Shown: one piece after another, positions 23,504 through 37,800 of the stretch
How positions within the stretch are numbered: position 1 is the first letter of the stretch
Layout of the letters: every line of letters begins with the position of its first letter
Assembly: GCA_002900995.3 (NCBI GenBank)
Contig: CM035306.1
Location: 1,054,001 to 1,118,000 of the forward strand
Length of the DNA: 64,000 nucleotides
Source: Ganoderma boninense
Lineage: Eukaryota > Basidiomycota > Agaricomycetes > Polyporales > Polyporaceae
Direction: 5' to 3'
Notes under the pieces: model-generated
What the model was told of the DNA's origin: nothing
The model's database searches: none
What the model saw: the letters and a program-made list of their open reading frames with translations, nothing else
Made by a program: the position numbers and the translations under genes

Positions 23504-25029
23504 TCAGCCACTTGCAGGTCTGCTGTAGACATCTGGCCACGCGGGCAGCGCATGGGCCCGCATCTTCAGCGGGTCGACGTGGGTGAAATAGTTCTGATGC
23601 GGAATCTGGGGCGGCGTGGCCACCGTGCAGGTGACGGGCAGAGTGCTCGCCCAAGGCGGGGTCTTGGCTCGATCTTCGTCTGGATTTGGGTTAGACTCGG
23701 ACGTCGTCTCCGGCCCTGGCGTCGATGTCGATGTCGAGGCGACGAATGCATCGTCCGGCGCAGGGGAAGGCGATACATATGCATCGAGCATGTCGGCCTC
23801 TGCCTCCACCTCGGCTTCGTCATCGGAGCTCGCCTTGGGCTGCACGGTGTCGAGCTCTACATCGAGGTCGAAACACCCGCCCGAGCCGGCGCGGATGCCC
23901 ATGAGGCGGAGCGCATACAACGAGACCTTGCCTTCTCCAGGACCAAGGGCGAGATGTGTGAATGCCGGGTGGGGCTCCATGTCCGACACTTCCTGTGGCG
24001 GAGTGCAACGGTATGAGATTCTTGAAAGCAGGGAGAAAAAGAGAGACAGCATACCGCGTAGTACTGGGTGAAGAAGCTTCCGAGGGAGACCAGGAACTCC
24101 ATGCGCGTTACAGGCCGCCGCTTGGCCTTGCCCCTGCCCTTGCGGGCCGTGATGAGGATCTGGCGGTCGGGCTCGTAGTCGGGGTATGCAGGCCACTGCA
24201 GATCGGAGAGGCAAATCAGTCACTCCTGCGGTTGTTTACCGCAGAACAAACGAAGGCCCGTCCGCCCCGAGCTCCCCGAGCCAAGCCCACACATACACAC
24301 ACACATTGCAAGAACTCCACTAACCTTCATCCGCACCCTGATCGTATCATACCTCAGTCCCTTGAACGGCTCCGTGTTCGCGTCCCGCAGCAGGTGCTGC
24401 ACCGCCCTCCGCCCCGCAATGAGCGCCTTGACGGGGATGCCCTCGTCCCAGTCGAACGTCTCGAAGCGCACATCGCGCCCGTGCGACACGCCGCCGCCCT
24501 TGCGCTTCGGGGCCATCGGCGGGTTCGCGAGCAGCCGCGCCTCCTCCCACTCGCGCCGCGCCGCCTGCTGCCGCGCGCGCACGCCGTTCGTGTACACGCT
24601 CCACACGGCGTGCTTGATCTCGACCAGCCACGCGCCGCCGCTGTCCACGCGCGGCCAGTCGTCCTCCCGGTGGTGCCACGTCCACAGCTCGTCCTGCGTC
24701 ACGCGCCGGCCGAGCGTCCACGAACGCGGGTAGGGGTACGGGTTGTACCACGCCGGCGGCTCCGTGCGTGGCGGGCGGGGTGGCGGCCGTACGGGCTCGG
24801 TGAATGCGGCTGCGAGAGACGAGGAGCTGGTTGAGGATGAAGAAACAGGAGGGGCTGGTGGCTCCGGGAGGGCTGGCGGGGCAAGGCTCGCAAAGTCCGG
24901 AACCTTGGACAGGGTCTTGGTACGCTCTATTCGTTCTGCATAGGACTCCGGTGGATTGGGAGCCATCATATTCGGTATATGGTCCCATTGGTACTTTTTC
25001 GGACGAAACCAGTAGTACGAGGAGTCCAT
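23504..25029 (-). CDS. Uncharacterised basidiomycete protein
   Basis: Exons 24325-25029, 24055-24195 and 23504-23992 join in frame to 444 aa. The start at 25029 gives MDSSYYWFRPKKYQWDHI. Residues around 65-110 form a Pro/Ser-rich linker. A compact region follows with aromatic and charged residues (EPPAWYNPYPYP, DELWTWHHREDDWP and GGAWLVEIKHAVW). Exon 2 is short and basic (KGRGKAKRRP) and ends in a hydrophobic stretch (FLVSLGSFFTQYYA). The last exon is acidic and Ser/Thr/Pro-rich. I do not recognise a family. Conserved splice phases and codon usage support a real gene. It is convergent with the F-box gene, about 310 bp away. Confidence 0.75.
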
Positions 25030-25435
25030 GGCGGCCCGCGAGCGAAGAGAGGAGAGCTGGCACGCAGTTGAGCAGGAACAAAGGACGAGCAAAAGAGAAG
25101 CGCCGTTATCCGCTGAAGATGCTGTTCTCCGATAACTGTGGCGCACAGACCGCATGGCGATACTTAATGAACGTCTTCGTGCACCTCTATTCATTTAAAT
25201 CCATATGTACAGTGCGATGAATCCACAACAGGGAGCATACACCACGGCGCGCCGATGCACAGCCAAAGCGAAAGCTAGAACAAGCGAAATTGACAGAAGA
25301 TAATTACAATACAGGCACATATGTAAACATATGCACAGTGGATAGAAGTCCGACGAGAGCAGGCTTCGCTCACTACAACCGAACCAACCACGAAAATGTG
25401 CGATGACGAAGAAGGCGAAGGTGAAGGCAACACGC

Positions 25436-26629
<1,194 letters not shown>

Positions 26630-27328
26630 ATCTAATGGTTCAAAAGCGTTGTGAAAGAGATTGTAGCGAGAAGCGAGCGAGTGAGCAGGGGCAGAAGGGA
26701 GTCAAGGGACGATGGTGTGGTGGGGAAACAGTTGCAAGGAGGCGCGGGCTTGCCTTCCCGAGTCGCAGTTGGCGGAGTTCCAATGCCCAGCCACGTCTCG
26801 TGTTCCACCACTGCGTCTGTTTCAGACTCAGATAGAGCTCAGACGCATCATACGTTTCTCATCTGAAATCCTGAGGCTGCAACGTCTTGCTCCTGTTCCC
26901 TCGACGTCTATTCTGTCTCCTCAATTGGCCCCACAAGGACGCACTTCACTCAGAGAGATTCGACATTCTTTGGACCTCAAACGTATCGGGATGAGTGGGC
27001 TGTGCTTGAGGCTTGAAGCTGATGTGATGCTTCAGATCCATCAGCTGCATGCGCCCTTTCTGTCCAATGGTGATCTCGCAGCCCTTCCTATGTAACTTCT
27101 TGCTGCGAGACGAGAGATGTTCACAAACTTTGTATTCCTTACAGTACTTACCCTAGTCAGCCGTCATGACTCTCATCCCTGTGATAATCCTCGAAACGGA
27201 CTGTCCGGACCGCCGGATAACAAGGGATGGTCACGACGACTGCAGATGGTCCTGGTGACACGATATGTTTTGATAAAACCTCACACCGCTAAGGCATGCT
27301 AGCCTCATGCCCCATAGCCTCAAACGCG
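26630..27328. promoter_or_regulatory. Shared divergent upstream region, Rab11 / mutarotase
   Basis: About 700 bp separate the Rab11 start (minus) from the L-rhamnose mutarotase start (plus). No conserved frame is seen. It must hold both promoters, but no specific site is identified. Confidence 0.4.
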
Positions 27329-27813
27329 ATGTCTGTTCCTCATTCGAAACGCGTTTGCCAAATTATCAAGGTCAGTGCATTACCGCCCAGACAAGGCTGC
27401 GACATGACGCGCACTGATGCCATCTAGCTGAAGCCGGAGGCTGAAGCGGAATATAAGGCCATCCACGCCGCCGTCTGGCCCGGAGTACTCGCAGCGCTGG
27501 AGCGGCACCACATCGTGGACTACTCCATCAACTACTACGCGCCGCTGCAGCTGCTGATCGCGAACTTCAAGTACAACGGCACCGATTTTGACGCGGATAT
27601 GCGAGGAATTGCAGAGGATCCGGAGACGCAACGATGGTGGAAGGTGACGGACCACATGCAAGAAAGCTTTGTTGAAGGGGCCACTGGGAGTGGGGGTGCT
27701 GTTCCATGGTGGCAGGTAAGCCGACAGCAGACCGCAAACGAGCCAGGACGGTGACTATATGCGCTCTCTTGTAGGAATTGGAGGAAGTCTTCCGGTTTGA
27801 GGGAAAGAAGTAG
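27329..27813 (+). CDS. L-rhamnose mutarotase-like protein (DUF718)
   Basis: Exons 27329-27370, 27428-27715 and 27775-27813 give 122 aa. The protein has the family pattern of a His-x-x-VWP block (YKAIHAAVWPGVL), the HHIVDYSINYY strand and a paired-tryptophan block near QRWWKVTDHM. These match L-rhamnose mutarotase (RhaM/DUF718, ferredoxin-like dimer), which interconverts the alpha and beta anomers of L-rhamnose. Usual length is about 105-115 aa, so it is full length with a slight extension. Some fungal members may act on other 6-deoxy sugars. It is convergent with EMC4: the two stops are 81 bp apart, so the transcripts probably overlap. Confidence 0.9.
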
Positions 27814-27894
27814 GGCACGCCGGATTCAGGTGGTAGCGCAGGGAATGGTATGACGTCTGAACAGAACAACAGAATAGACCCACAAAGGAACGCA

Positions 27895-28613
27895 TCAAAT
27901 GAGAAGAATCTCCGGGGGCTTTAGGACGAATCGTGGCATTAGATGAAGATGTGGGTGTCGTGAGATGGGTGCACGCACCTGCCCTCTTGTCTCGAACGCC
28001 AACCAGTCTCCCGTCCCCGTCGGTAGCAGTCCCATCGACCGACATTTCCACAGACCAAGCGCCAGCGTGAGGAGATTGCAGAAGAAGTACGCCAGTTTTT
28101 GCAGTGGCAACGTGGTCAACGCCTTCGGAGGCGACGAAGTCGGAGCAAAAGAGGCGAATGCTACACATTGCAGTGTGACGCGGGGTTTTGAGAGTGCGCA
28201 GCTAAGATAACGCACCAGTGTTGATCCCGGCAAGGTTCTTGAACGGGCTCGAAAGCAACATGAACACGATACCCATGCTGAAGATTTGTACGCCTCCTCC
28301 GGACATGTAAAGCATGAAGGCTTGCATGGGCAGGGACTTGGCGGGGGAGAACGCGAGATCCCATGCTCTCTTCGACTTCAGCTCTTCATACGAAGCCGTT
28401 GCAGCAGCTACTGTCTTCCCAGAGCCTTTGGACTGCATGGTACATGAGAAAAGGGCAGCTGCAATTTGAACGAGCATACGCACAGAGGAGACTGAAGCCG
28501 CGAAGCCCGGTGGTGGGGGTAGGTGTTTCCACCTAGGTCATAGCGCATATGAGCAAAACATTCTCCGTTTAGCTTGGGACAACGTACTTGGCGACGTCCG
28601 TTGAGGTCGACAT
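27895..28613 (-). CDS. EMC4: ER membrane protein complex subunit 4
   Basis: Exons 28588-28613, 28484-28532, 28216-28432, 27979-28160 and 27895-27918 join in frame to 165 aa. The hallmark [20 protein letters not shown] is at about residues 42-61, followed by [19 protein letters not shown] and the INTAFASFAP junction. The second hydrophobic helix precedes MGLLPT, typical of EMC4. The last exon encodes only seven residues (PPEILLI). EMC4 is part of the ER membrane complex that inserts tail-anchored and multipass proteins; it has two visible helices. The amino end is short and proline-rich (HLPPPPGF). An upstream open frame reaches 28790, but the ATG at 28613 fits the family. Confidence 0.9.
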
Positions 28614-29577
28614 GGTATCCACGTCGTAATCTGTCGTAATAGCGATCTTCGGGGGGACTGATGTAGCCGCTGTGGTAGGGCGGTTCAAAGAATGGTCCGT
28701 GTCTGGCACTGGTAAGGTCGCTCTATGCGCGTCTCCGCGTTGGCTGGCCGCTGGAGCAATGAAGTCGTGGGAATGTTTTATTAAAAACACGAGGCTCGAG
28801 AGGCCGCAGGCGACATATATACATCAATTGCGCGGTTGGTGGCACGACGACAGTGTCTGCGGATTGCGGACTTGAACGAGTCTGAAACATGGATGCAGAC
28901 GAGAGTGGAGTCGGGCAGCGGGAGCGGAGGAGAGAGGTTTGAATGTGCTTAGAGGGGCGGATTAGCAGACTAAAAGACCGCTGCTAAGCGGAGTGAAGGA
29001 TGATAAGAAGGGTGTATTAGTCAAAGTAAGGAATGTGGCGCATCAGGAGTTCAGGGCAGGCGTTCTAGAAATGCTGTGACCCGGTTGTCAAGTCCAACTC
29101 CTCGAGGCAGCACCTTGGCCGTCAAGACAGTGTCCCGCCGCCTCCCCCGCCGTCTTCCTCCTCGTCTTCATCGCCCACTCCGCGCTCGCTCGCTGGACTC
29201 GTCCTGCTCTCCAGGCTCGTTTGCACCATCCGTAGCCGTCACCGCAGCGTCCCTTCTTGTCGAGCCAGTTCTGCCCCGCTCGATATTAATCAGAATATCG
29301 CCGGTTCTTCCCCGTTCCCGCCTGCCGTGACCTCATTCCACTTCTCGCTGTACAAGCAAGGTGAGCGTCGATCCTTCAGATGGCGGCTTGCTCGTTTTGC
29401 GGCCGCACAGCCCGAGCACGCTTGGTCGGAGCGTGACACGCGAGCGCTGCATGGCATGTTCGCTCCGCCTGCCTGCCTCCAGGTCCAAGCGTAGCAGATA
29501 TAGTGCTTATGCATCGTTCAGTCCCAGCTTCCCCACCTACGATATCTTAGACCTCCCGGCGAGCCTACGCGAGAACC
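28614..29577. promoter_or_regulatory. Divergent upstream region, EMC4 / Cdc42
   Basis: About 960 bp between divergent starts. A strongly pyrimidine-rich plus-strand tract (about 29135-29215, CCGCC and CTCCTCGTC repeats) precedes Cdc42, a common feature of highly expressed fungal promoters and leaders. No gene is seen. Confidence 0.4.
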
Positions 29578-30373
<796 letters not shown>

Positions 30374-31556
30374 TGCATGGAGACGACCACGACCGGGACC
30401 GGCCGCTTCGTCCGCACTGTCACGACCCTTGCACGTCCACCGCTTATGCATGCCCGCCCACGATGCTCGAGTCGTCGGAGATATATCGCGCACTTCTCTC
30501 TTCGCCAATCTATCGTGAACTCACTCTAAATACACACATCACCGCATCCCCCTCCCTCCCTCCTACCCTCTTATTTGTTGTTATGCGCTGCACCTACCGC
30601 TACCCCTCCCTCTCCCTGCCTGCCGTCGGGCGTGGTTGTTGCCCCAACTCTTCCCGCCACGTCCTCCATGCTTTGAGCACGGCTTCCTTCGTCTTTCCCT
30701 TCATGTTCCGTTCTCGACTTCAGTGTTGTGTAGTTCATACCGTTCAGAATTGGGTACATGGGGGATCTAATACCCGTGAGTTAGAAATCCCATTCGGGAG
30801 CATTTGTGCTTGTGTGTTCTGTTCGTGTTGCTTCGCGCGTTCGAACGGTCGTGCTTCCGACTTCCCGTCCAGGAACAAAACCACCGCTTCCAAGTTCTAT
30901 CTCTGGCTCACCTGGACCACTCCCGATCATTTTGCCTGTTAGCTTTGAGCGTGGTTTCGGAGTGTCTTGTACTCTTATTCCTCGTTCCTGGTCGCTCAGG
31001 GCTTCTCAGCGCAGACCGGTCAATGCGGAATCGGCGTGGCAGAACGGGGAATGTGCGGGATGTCTGCTTCGATCTGTTTCATGCCGTGGTACAGCGCTGT
31101 TCTTTGAATCCAAGAATTCAGGGATTGCTCACTGCTCAGGGCCCGGCTAGAAGTTTACGCGGGAGAAGGGGCCGTTTCTCAACGAGTCTGCTGACTGCGA
31201 TCCCCGTTGCTACTGACCTGCCGTGGCCTTACCCCGGATGTTATTGCAATGGTTGGGACGCCGGTGACGAAGGTGGCAGCCCAAGTAAGTTAAGCTTACT
31301 CTATGAGAGGGTTTCCTTTGGGCCTTCTCAGAGTGCTCCCAGCGGTGTAGGGTGGGGTAAGCTGAGCTCTGCGGCCAGTCTCGAGCTCGGTCGTGGTGAG
31401 TTGGTCTGATTGCTCCTTTGGGTACCGCGGATTAACGAATCGACTCTCAGATTTGCTTGGCCATGTCATACTTCTCCACATTGTGCACAGCAGGGCCTCC
31501 GTACTCACGAGCAACGGTCAACGATCCTGCTCATCGACCACCACCTTCCCCGCACC
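30374..31556. other. Intergenic between Cdc42 and spartin-like gene
   Basis: A pyrimidine-rich tract (about 30540-30625) lies in or beyond the Cdc42 3' untranslated region. Frames of up to about 200 codons at 30358-31409 have no domain. Confidence 0.5.
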
Positions 31557-33342
31557 ATGTCCACCCATCCTGAAGCTTTTGTGCTCCTGCACATCCCGGA
31601 GGTGATCCTCTCGACCTCCAGCACCAGCGAGAGCGGCACCCTTGCCCTCGAATGCGTCACCCTCGCCCCAGATAGCGCAGACAAGGACGCCCCGCTCGCC
31701 GCCTCGCTCTCTGCGGCCGACCGCTCCCTCATCCTCGTCCTCCGTCTAGGGGCGCTCGAACTCCCGCTCGACCCCGCGCGGCCGATATCGCTGCGCATCG
31801 CGCGCGACGGGACCCGCACATACACCTTCCGCTCCGCCACTGCGGACGCAGCTGTAGAGGAGAAGCTCGAGCATGCGGCGGACGACCCCACGGCCACCTG
31901 GTGACGGTGCCCGTCCCGTCGAGGCCGGACCCGCACCGCGCGGAGACGGTCGAGGCACTCGACCACATCCTCGCGCAGTACACCGACTTCGACTGGGAGA
32001 CCGAGGGCGGCGCGCACCATGGCGCCCCGCCGCACCCGCACGACGAGGAGGTGGTGGCAGCCCCGGCGCCGCGCGCGGACGCGCCCCCGGAGGAGCTGCG
32101 CGGGAAGATCGTGCTCATGGACGAGGAGTCGGGGGAGATCGTCGGCGAGCTCCCGAATCGCGTGCGGATCAAGGAGGACCCTGCGCTCGCGGACGCGGCA
32201 TACGGGAAGGCGAAGGGCGGGGAACCGGCGCCGGTGATGCTGGAGCTGCCGGAGGATGTGTACGATGCGTACACGGGGGCGGGGACGAGCGTCGTGCCGT
32301 ACGCGGAGCGCTCGGAGCTGGACGAGGCGAGGGAGATATTCGTGCGCGCGATCCCCCCCGAGGACCAGGACTGGCTGACGAAGTCTGCGACTTTGATCAG
32401 GTGCGTGGTTGCGGAAGTCCTCAGATTCAGGCCGAGAGACCGGGTTGTTGAGAGGACTTGCGATTTGATTTCAGCCATGCGATCTCTTCGTCGACTTCAC
32501 TGTTGCTGGGTGGGTTCACGTCTGCTACGAACTACTACATCAATCACTCGGCGCCCGCCCCGACCCCGAAGGACGGTACACCTCCCCCGCCGCCTCCGCG
32601 GGCGCTCTTGTGGCTCTCGCATCCTCGCACACAGTCTACCCTCTCGCGCGCGTACGCGATCAGTGGTCAGGCGGTCAAGGTCAGCGCCAAGACGGTCGAT
32701 ATCGTTGAGGGCCTCATCAAGCGGGCCGTGGGGGCTGCCCCAGCGGACAAGCCCAAGGCCCCACCAGTCCCGCCCCGTCTCCAGTCCTCTTCATCAGCGC
32801 CAGCTACCTCAGGCCTGTATGCAAACCCTCCGACGTATCCTGGAACAACAGACGGGAAGCCGCCTCTGCCACCACGACACAGCGCGAGCGCGGCGCCCAC
32901 TCTGGGATCAGGCCCCGCACCTCCGCTACCGCCGCGGGGCAAGTCTCCGGTCCCTGGAAGCACGCCCGGAGCGCCTGGCACCTCTGCCCCTGCGGGCTCA
33001 GTCAAGCCCCTCGGGACGCGCGGGAAGCTCGTGCTGAGCGCGAACCTGATCCTCGCGACGGTGGACGACTCGATCCGCCGGACGTGGGACGTGGGCAGCG
33101 AGCAGGCCACGGCGGTCGTCGCGCACAAGTACGGGCCGGAGGCGGGCAAGTCGACGCACCTCGCGGCGCACACGGCGAAGAACGTGACGCTGGTGTATAT
33201 CGACATGCGGGGGTTCGCGAGGAAGGCGTTGATTAGGCGGGCGGGGAAGCATTGGGTCAAGGCGAGGTTTGGGGGCGGGGGCGGGAGGGAGATGAGTGGG
33301 CTAGTCGTGGACAAGCAGGAGCAGGATAAAGCTAAGCAATGA
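31557..33342 (+). CDS. Spartin/senescence-domain protein (one frame break)
   Basis: The start MSTHPEAFVLLHIPEVILST runs to about residue 114 (31557-31904). The family continues in another frame with LVTVPVPSRPDPHRAETVE and HILAQYTDFDW from about 31898. The switch needs one extra nucleotide near 31885-31900; I find no intron that fixes it. An intron at 32401-32474 joins TLIS to HAISSSTSLLLGGF, the start of the senescence/spartin domain. A Pro-rich linker follows, then the second half (SANLILATVDDSI, HAGKNV-like HTAKNVTLVYIDMRGF) and the stop at 33340-33342. Spartin-type proteins act at lipid droplets and membranes in animals. The frame break may be an assembly indel or a real lesion. Confidence 0.75.
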
Positions 33343-33572
33343 GCGGTAGATGCGGGAAGTTAGAAGTGGGGATATCATCGGGACTGTGTCACGGATTAGG
33401 AGCACATTCGCGGTGTACGAGCATTTGTACGTTGAAGAACAACATCGGATTAGATCATAATACATCGACCAGCCAACGTTGACACCAAATAGTGCCGAGA
33501 AGCACCGGGGGTATAATGCTACATTGTTTGACAAGATTGTCTATTGCTATATGCTGTCCTGGGGAGCATCGT

Positions 33573-34557
33573 TCACAGATCGAACTCGAAGTCTGAATCG
33601 GAATCATCTCCCTTCTTCCCTCTCAGATTCTTCTGCGGTTGGGCGTTCGTCCTCGTGCTCGCGGACCGCATCCGGGATGATGGATCATCGTCCTCGAGGT
33701 CATCCAAATCCGAGCCGGAATCATCGCGATCCCTGTCCTCATCTGGCGGCCTCCGCTGCTGCGGGATAATCGCCCCCGCCAAGATGAGTACTGCCTCAAG
33801 TTCTGCGGCACTGTGAGCTCCTGTGACGTTGGATCTGCGGTATGGACTGCGCGCACCTTCAATACGCCGCTCACGGTCGGCACCCCAAGCGACGAGCTGG
33901 TTGAGCACCTCGCCCTTGCGATATATGATGAGCATGGGTAGCCGCGCGTCGGGGAGGTTGGGTATGCATTTGTCTCCTACGATGGAGACGAATTTCGTGT
34001 GTGGATGTCGTTGTGCGAGGACGGTAATTTGCTCCTTCGCTCGATCACTGTGTGGGATCCTGTCTCCGAGGGATGAATCTCCGAACGAGAGGCGAACGAT
34101 CGTGCAGATTCGTTAAGACGCACCCATCCTTGTATAGGAAGACAACAACGCCCGTGCCGCGCTCGATCGCGTCGCCCTCTTCGTTGACCTTGCTGGCCTC
34201 GGTGATTTCGCGGGTGTAGTCTTCCCGGGAGATGGGGTAGACCCGCCCAAAGCGAGCCATCTCCATCTTCCGTGCCTCTTGCAGCTTCTTGCGCCGGATC
34301 ATGTCTAGAAGGCGTTCGGTCTCGTCATCCGGGGCGTCTGACGCTAACTCTCTCAGTTGTGCTGCGGTATAGTGGGCATACTTCTCCTCGAGGGTCGGTG
34401 AAGGAGGTGGGGAAGGCTCCCGGGGTGTCGGAGGTCGCGGGGGAAGGATTCCGTGCTTGCGCAACGCATCGTTACTGGCCAAACGTGTCAGATATACACC
34501 CCGTAGCATGAATAGGGGAGCTCACAATTCTGTATCTTCGTTGGGGTTGATTGCCAT
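33573..34557 (-). CDS. PLP2: Phosducin-like protein 2/3
   Basis: Exons 34526-34557, 34124-34474, 33857-34047 and 33573-33802 give 267 aa. The start is MAINPNEDTEFNDALRKHGI, a PhLP2/3 signature. A helical domain (LASDAPDDETERLLDMIRRK) is followed by a thioredoxin-like fold: VVVFLYKDG, the KFVSIVGDKCIPNLPDARLP block and LIIYRKGEVLNQLVAWGAD. The last intron (54 nt, 33803-33856) was placed because it rejoins RRIE to ELEAVL as in the family; reading through it also stays open. The tail is acidic (SDSDFEFDL). These proteins assist CCT/TRiC chaperonin in folding actin, tubulin and G-beta partners. Divergent from Dicer. Confidence 0.9.
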
Positions 34558-34822
34558 GGTGGTAGAAGGGGATGAAGTGCTTGCTCAAGCCTTTTAGTTC
34601 TGCGGACCGTAAACACACTTGAGTTCCGGGCGTCCGGGCCTGCTGCGGCAGGTGGTCAGCGGGCCGCCGCAGCGAGCTCTTGCCCATCGCCCTTGCATCG
34701 TTCCCACCTTGCTCCCATCTCCTTCCTCCTTGGACCCAAGGTTTTCAATACCTGGTGCTTCGCTCATGCACCTACACCACCACCACCTTCTCTAGCTCTC
34801 GCAGACATGTCTGTCGCTCTGG
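34558..34822. promoter_or_regulatory. Bidirectional promoter, PLP2 / Dicer
   Basis: Only 265 bp separate the PLP2 and Dicer start codons, which face away from each other, so transcription signals must be shared or overlapping. A pyrimidine-rich stretch with CACCACCACC lies at about 34770-34800. No specific factor site is assigned. Confidence 0.5.
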
Positions 34823-37800
34823 ATGAAATTAGCGACACCATTCTTCCCGCGGCGGTACCAGGAAGAGATCTTCGTGCGGGCCCAGCAGGGGAATGTCATC
34901 GCGGCTCTGGATACTGGCAGTGGGAAGACCCTCATCAGTACGCTCCTGATCAAGTGGATGTCCGCGCAGGCCACCGTGGACCACAAGATCACTGTGTTTC
35001 TGGTCCCAAAGGTCGCGCTCGTGCAGCAACAGGGCGAGTTCATCGGGAAGCAGACGTCCTTGCGTGTCAGCCAGTTCTCGGGAGCGACGGCTCGCGACAT
35101 GGGCGACCGCGCTGGTGGAAGGAGGAGTTCGAGGAATCGGACGTCTTCGTTATGACGGGTGCGCATCGCAGTTTGTGTGGTTAGATGCGCAACCTCACGG
35201 TAGACCTTATGCAGCCCAGATCCTGCTCAATCTCTTGACACACTCTCATTTGGCGATGAACAAGGTGCGTTGATTCTCTGCGCTAGTAGAACATCATCGT
35301 TATTCCCCTCCGCCACAATATCTGCCGTGGTTTAGTGAATCTCGCTTCTGAGCGTGGGTTCAGAGATAGGCGTACACTAGTGACAGATTTATGCCTTTCT
35401 GTTCCTGCATGTCGACCCTTTCCGAGTCAAGCATCTGATACCTCAACCTCCAGATTTCACTGTTAGTATTTGACGAATGCCACCACACGCGGAAGAATCA
35501 CGCATACAATGGCATCATGCGGGAGTACTTCCAAACTGCCACCGAAGGCCGCCCAAAGGTGTTCGGCATGACGGCTTCTCCGATATGGAATCCGAAGAAT
35601 GCGGCGGATTCCCTCGCCACGCTAGAGCGAAATCTCGACGCGAAGGTCATCGCCGTGAAGGAACATGCTGACGAATTAGCTGGACACTCTCCGCGACCAG
35701 AAGAGGTGACTGGATATGCTATTATTGTCCCGGATGCGATATTGATGATACATCTAGCTCATGGAAGTATACCCAATGGCACCAATTCAATACCCCGATT
35801 ATCCAAACCGGTCTCTTCGCTTTCGCTTGAACCTCGACAATACCCCTCCCGAGATCGGACTTCCTGTCGAGAAAATACTGACAAGATATGACGTGACGTA
35901 CTATAGCCTGGGCCCCTTCGGCGCGGAGCTATTTCTCTACACCGAGATGAAGCAGCGTGTCACCCAGCTCATCAGAGACGCGATCGAGTCTGCCATGGAG
36001 GTACTGACTGCTGACCAGTACGCGCGGATCGTCGAAGGGGGATCTCTCACGGAGGTCCCGGGCGCAGTCCATCCGAAGCTCAGAGAGTTTGAGCGCATAC
36101 TCTCTGAGTTTCGCGACGACTTCGACGACCCGCCGGACGGCGGGCTCCCACGTCCGATCCCCTTAGCCTGGTGCACGCCGAAGGTGACGGCTTTGACTCA
36201 AATTCTATTCAATCGTTATACCTCGACCTTCCAAGGAATTGTCTTTGTAGAACAGCGGCATATAGCAACCTGCCTGGCAGCTATGTTGCGGCGTATTCCC
36301 CTCCTGGGCCATATCATCAAATGCGGGCAGCTCGTAGGGCATGGCGCAACTGCCATGACGAAGTCTCACCTCAAGGGGATGGCGATACGCAGCCAACAAG
36401 ACACGGTGCAAATGTTCCGAGACAGACAGCTGAATATCTGTATGTGACCCACATTTGGACACTTCAAGATTTCCCTAACTTTAACTAACACAGTGGTTGC
36501 GACCTCCGTTGCGGAAGAGGGTCTTGATTTTCCTGTATGTCTTCCAGTTCTTGAGGCTTGCATCCACGTTACTTCGTCCAACGGACATCCCGCTATCGCC
36601 CGAGAGTTATTAGTATGTGTCTGTTCGGTCACGTACAAGTAACACTCGATCGGTCATAGGACGTCCCAGTGCTTCTGGGGGCGGAGTAACGTGGATCCAT
36701 GCCTCTGCCTCTATGTAATCCTCTTACACCGACATGCTCTAGGCCTGTGACCTTGTGATTCGTTTCGACCCGGTCCAGCATATGGTCGGATACCTCCAGT
36801 CGCGTGGTCGTGCGCGACAGAAGTCCTCTACGTTCATCATCATGGTTCAGGAAGGTTCCCAAGCTCAGGCCGAGCGGTATCTGGAGTTCTTGAAGTCTGA
36901 GCCTCAGCTGAAGAAGGTGTATCAGCAGCGGGATCTTGTACCCGCGATGGTCGTGGAGGAGGACGATGAGATGGATGCGCCGGATCCGGACGATCTTGCT
37001 CAACGGGAGCGATATGTCGTCCCATCTACTGGCGCCACTCTCACGTACACTTCCGCTATCTCCTTGGTCAACTATCTCTGTTCTCTGATACCTCGCGATC
37101 GGTTCACGCCCATGCACGTGCCGCGGTATACAGGTGACTATGCCGCCACCATCCACCTCCCCTCCAGCCTACCTCTCCCTGCGCACTTGCTTCAATGTGA
37201 AGGTCCTACCAAACGGTCCAAGAAGGAGGCCAAACGTGCTGCTGCGTTCCTTGCCGTGAAGCGTCTGCATGCCCTCAACGTCTTCGACGACTACCTTCTC
37301 CCCGCCAAGAGTCCTCGTGCTGCCGAGAACGAGGACTCAGACGGTATCCCTATCATGAATGTCGCTGATATTCCCGACATCCTCAACGTCCGGATTCGCG
37401 ATCCTTGGGTCCAGAACTCCACGCTTTGGCTCCATGTGGTCCGCCTGGACGGCATCCCCGCTGCTGGCCTCGTCACCGGCACAGCGCTCCCTCCCGTGGA
37501 TCTAGTGGCTAGCCACCTCTTCATCTCGACGGATGAACCGGTGGAGGTCGTTCTGGATCCGCGGCATGCCTGGAGCCAGCGTCGCGCGATTGAGGACTAC
37601 ACAAGGATGGGTCTCTGGTGGTGCATCACTGGAAGAGGAATCACTCTCCCGCTGACCTGCTACCTGGTCCCTATCACTCGTGGCCTGAAGGTCGACTTTG
37701 ATGCGATCGAGCTCGCCGTCGCGCATCCCTTTGGGTCGTACAACTGGGAGGACGTCGGGGAGGAGCACTACGGCCATGTCATATTCATGAACAACAGGGA

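Noticed and set aside
24347..25081. Alternative 244-codon frame over the unknown gene
   Set aside because: Arg/Ala/Gly-rich shadow frame; the chosen frame splices in phase over three exons.
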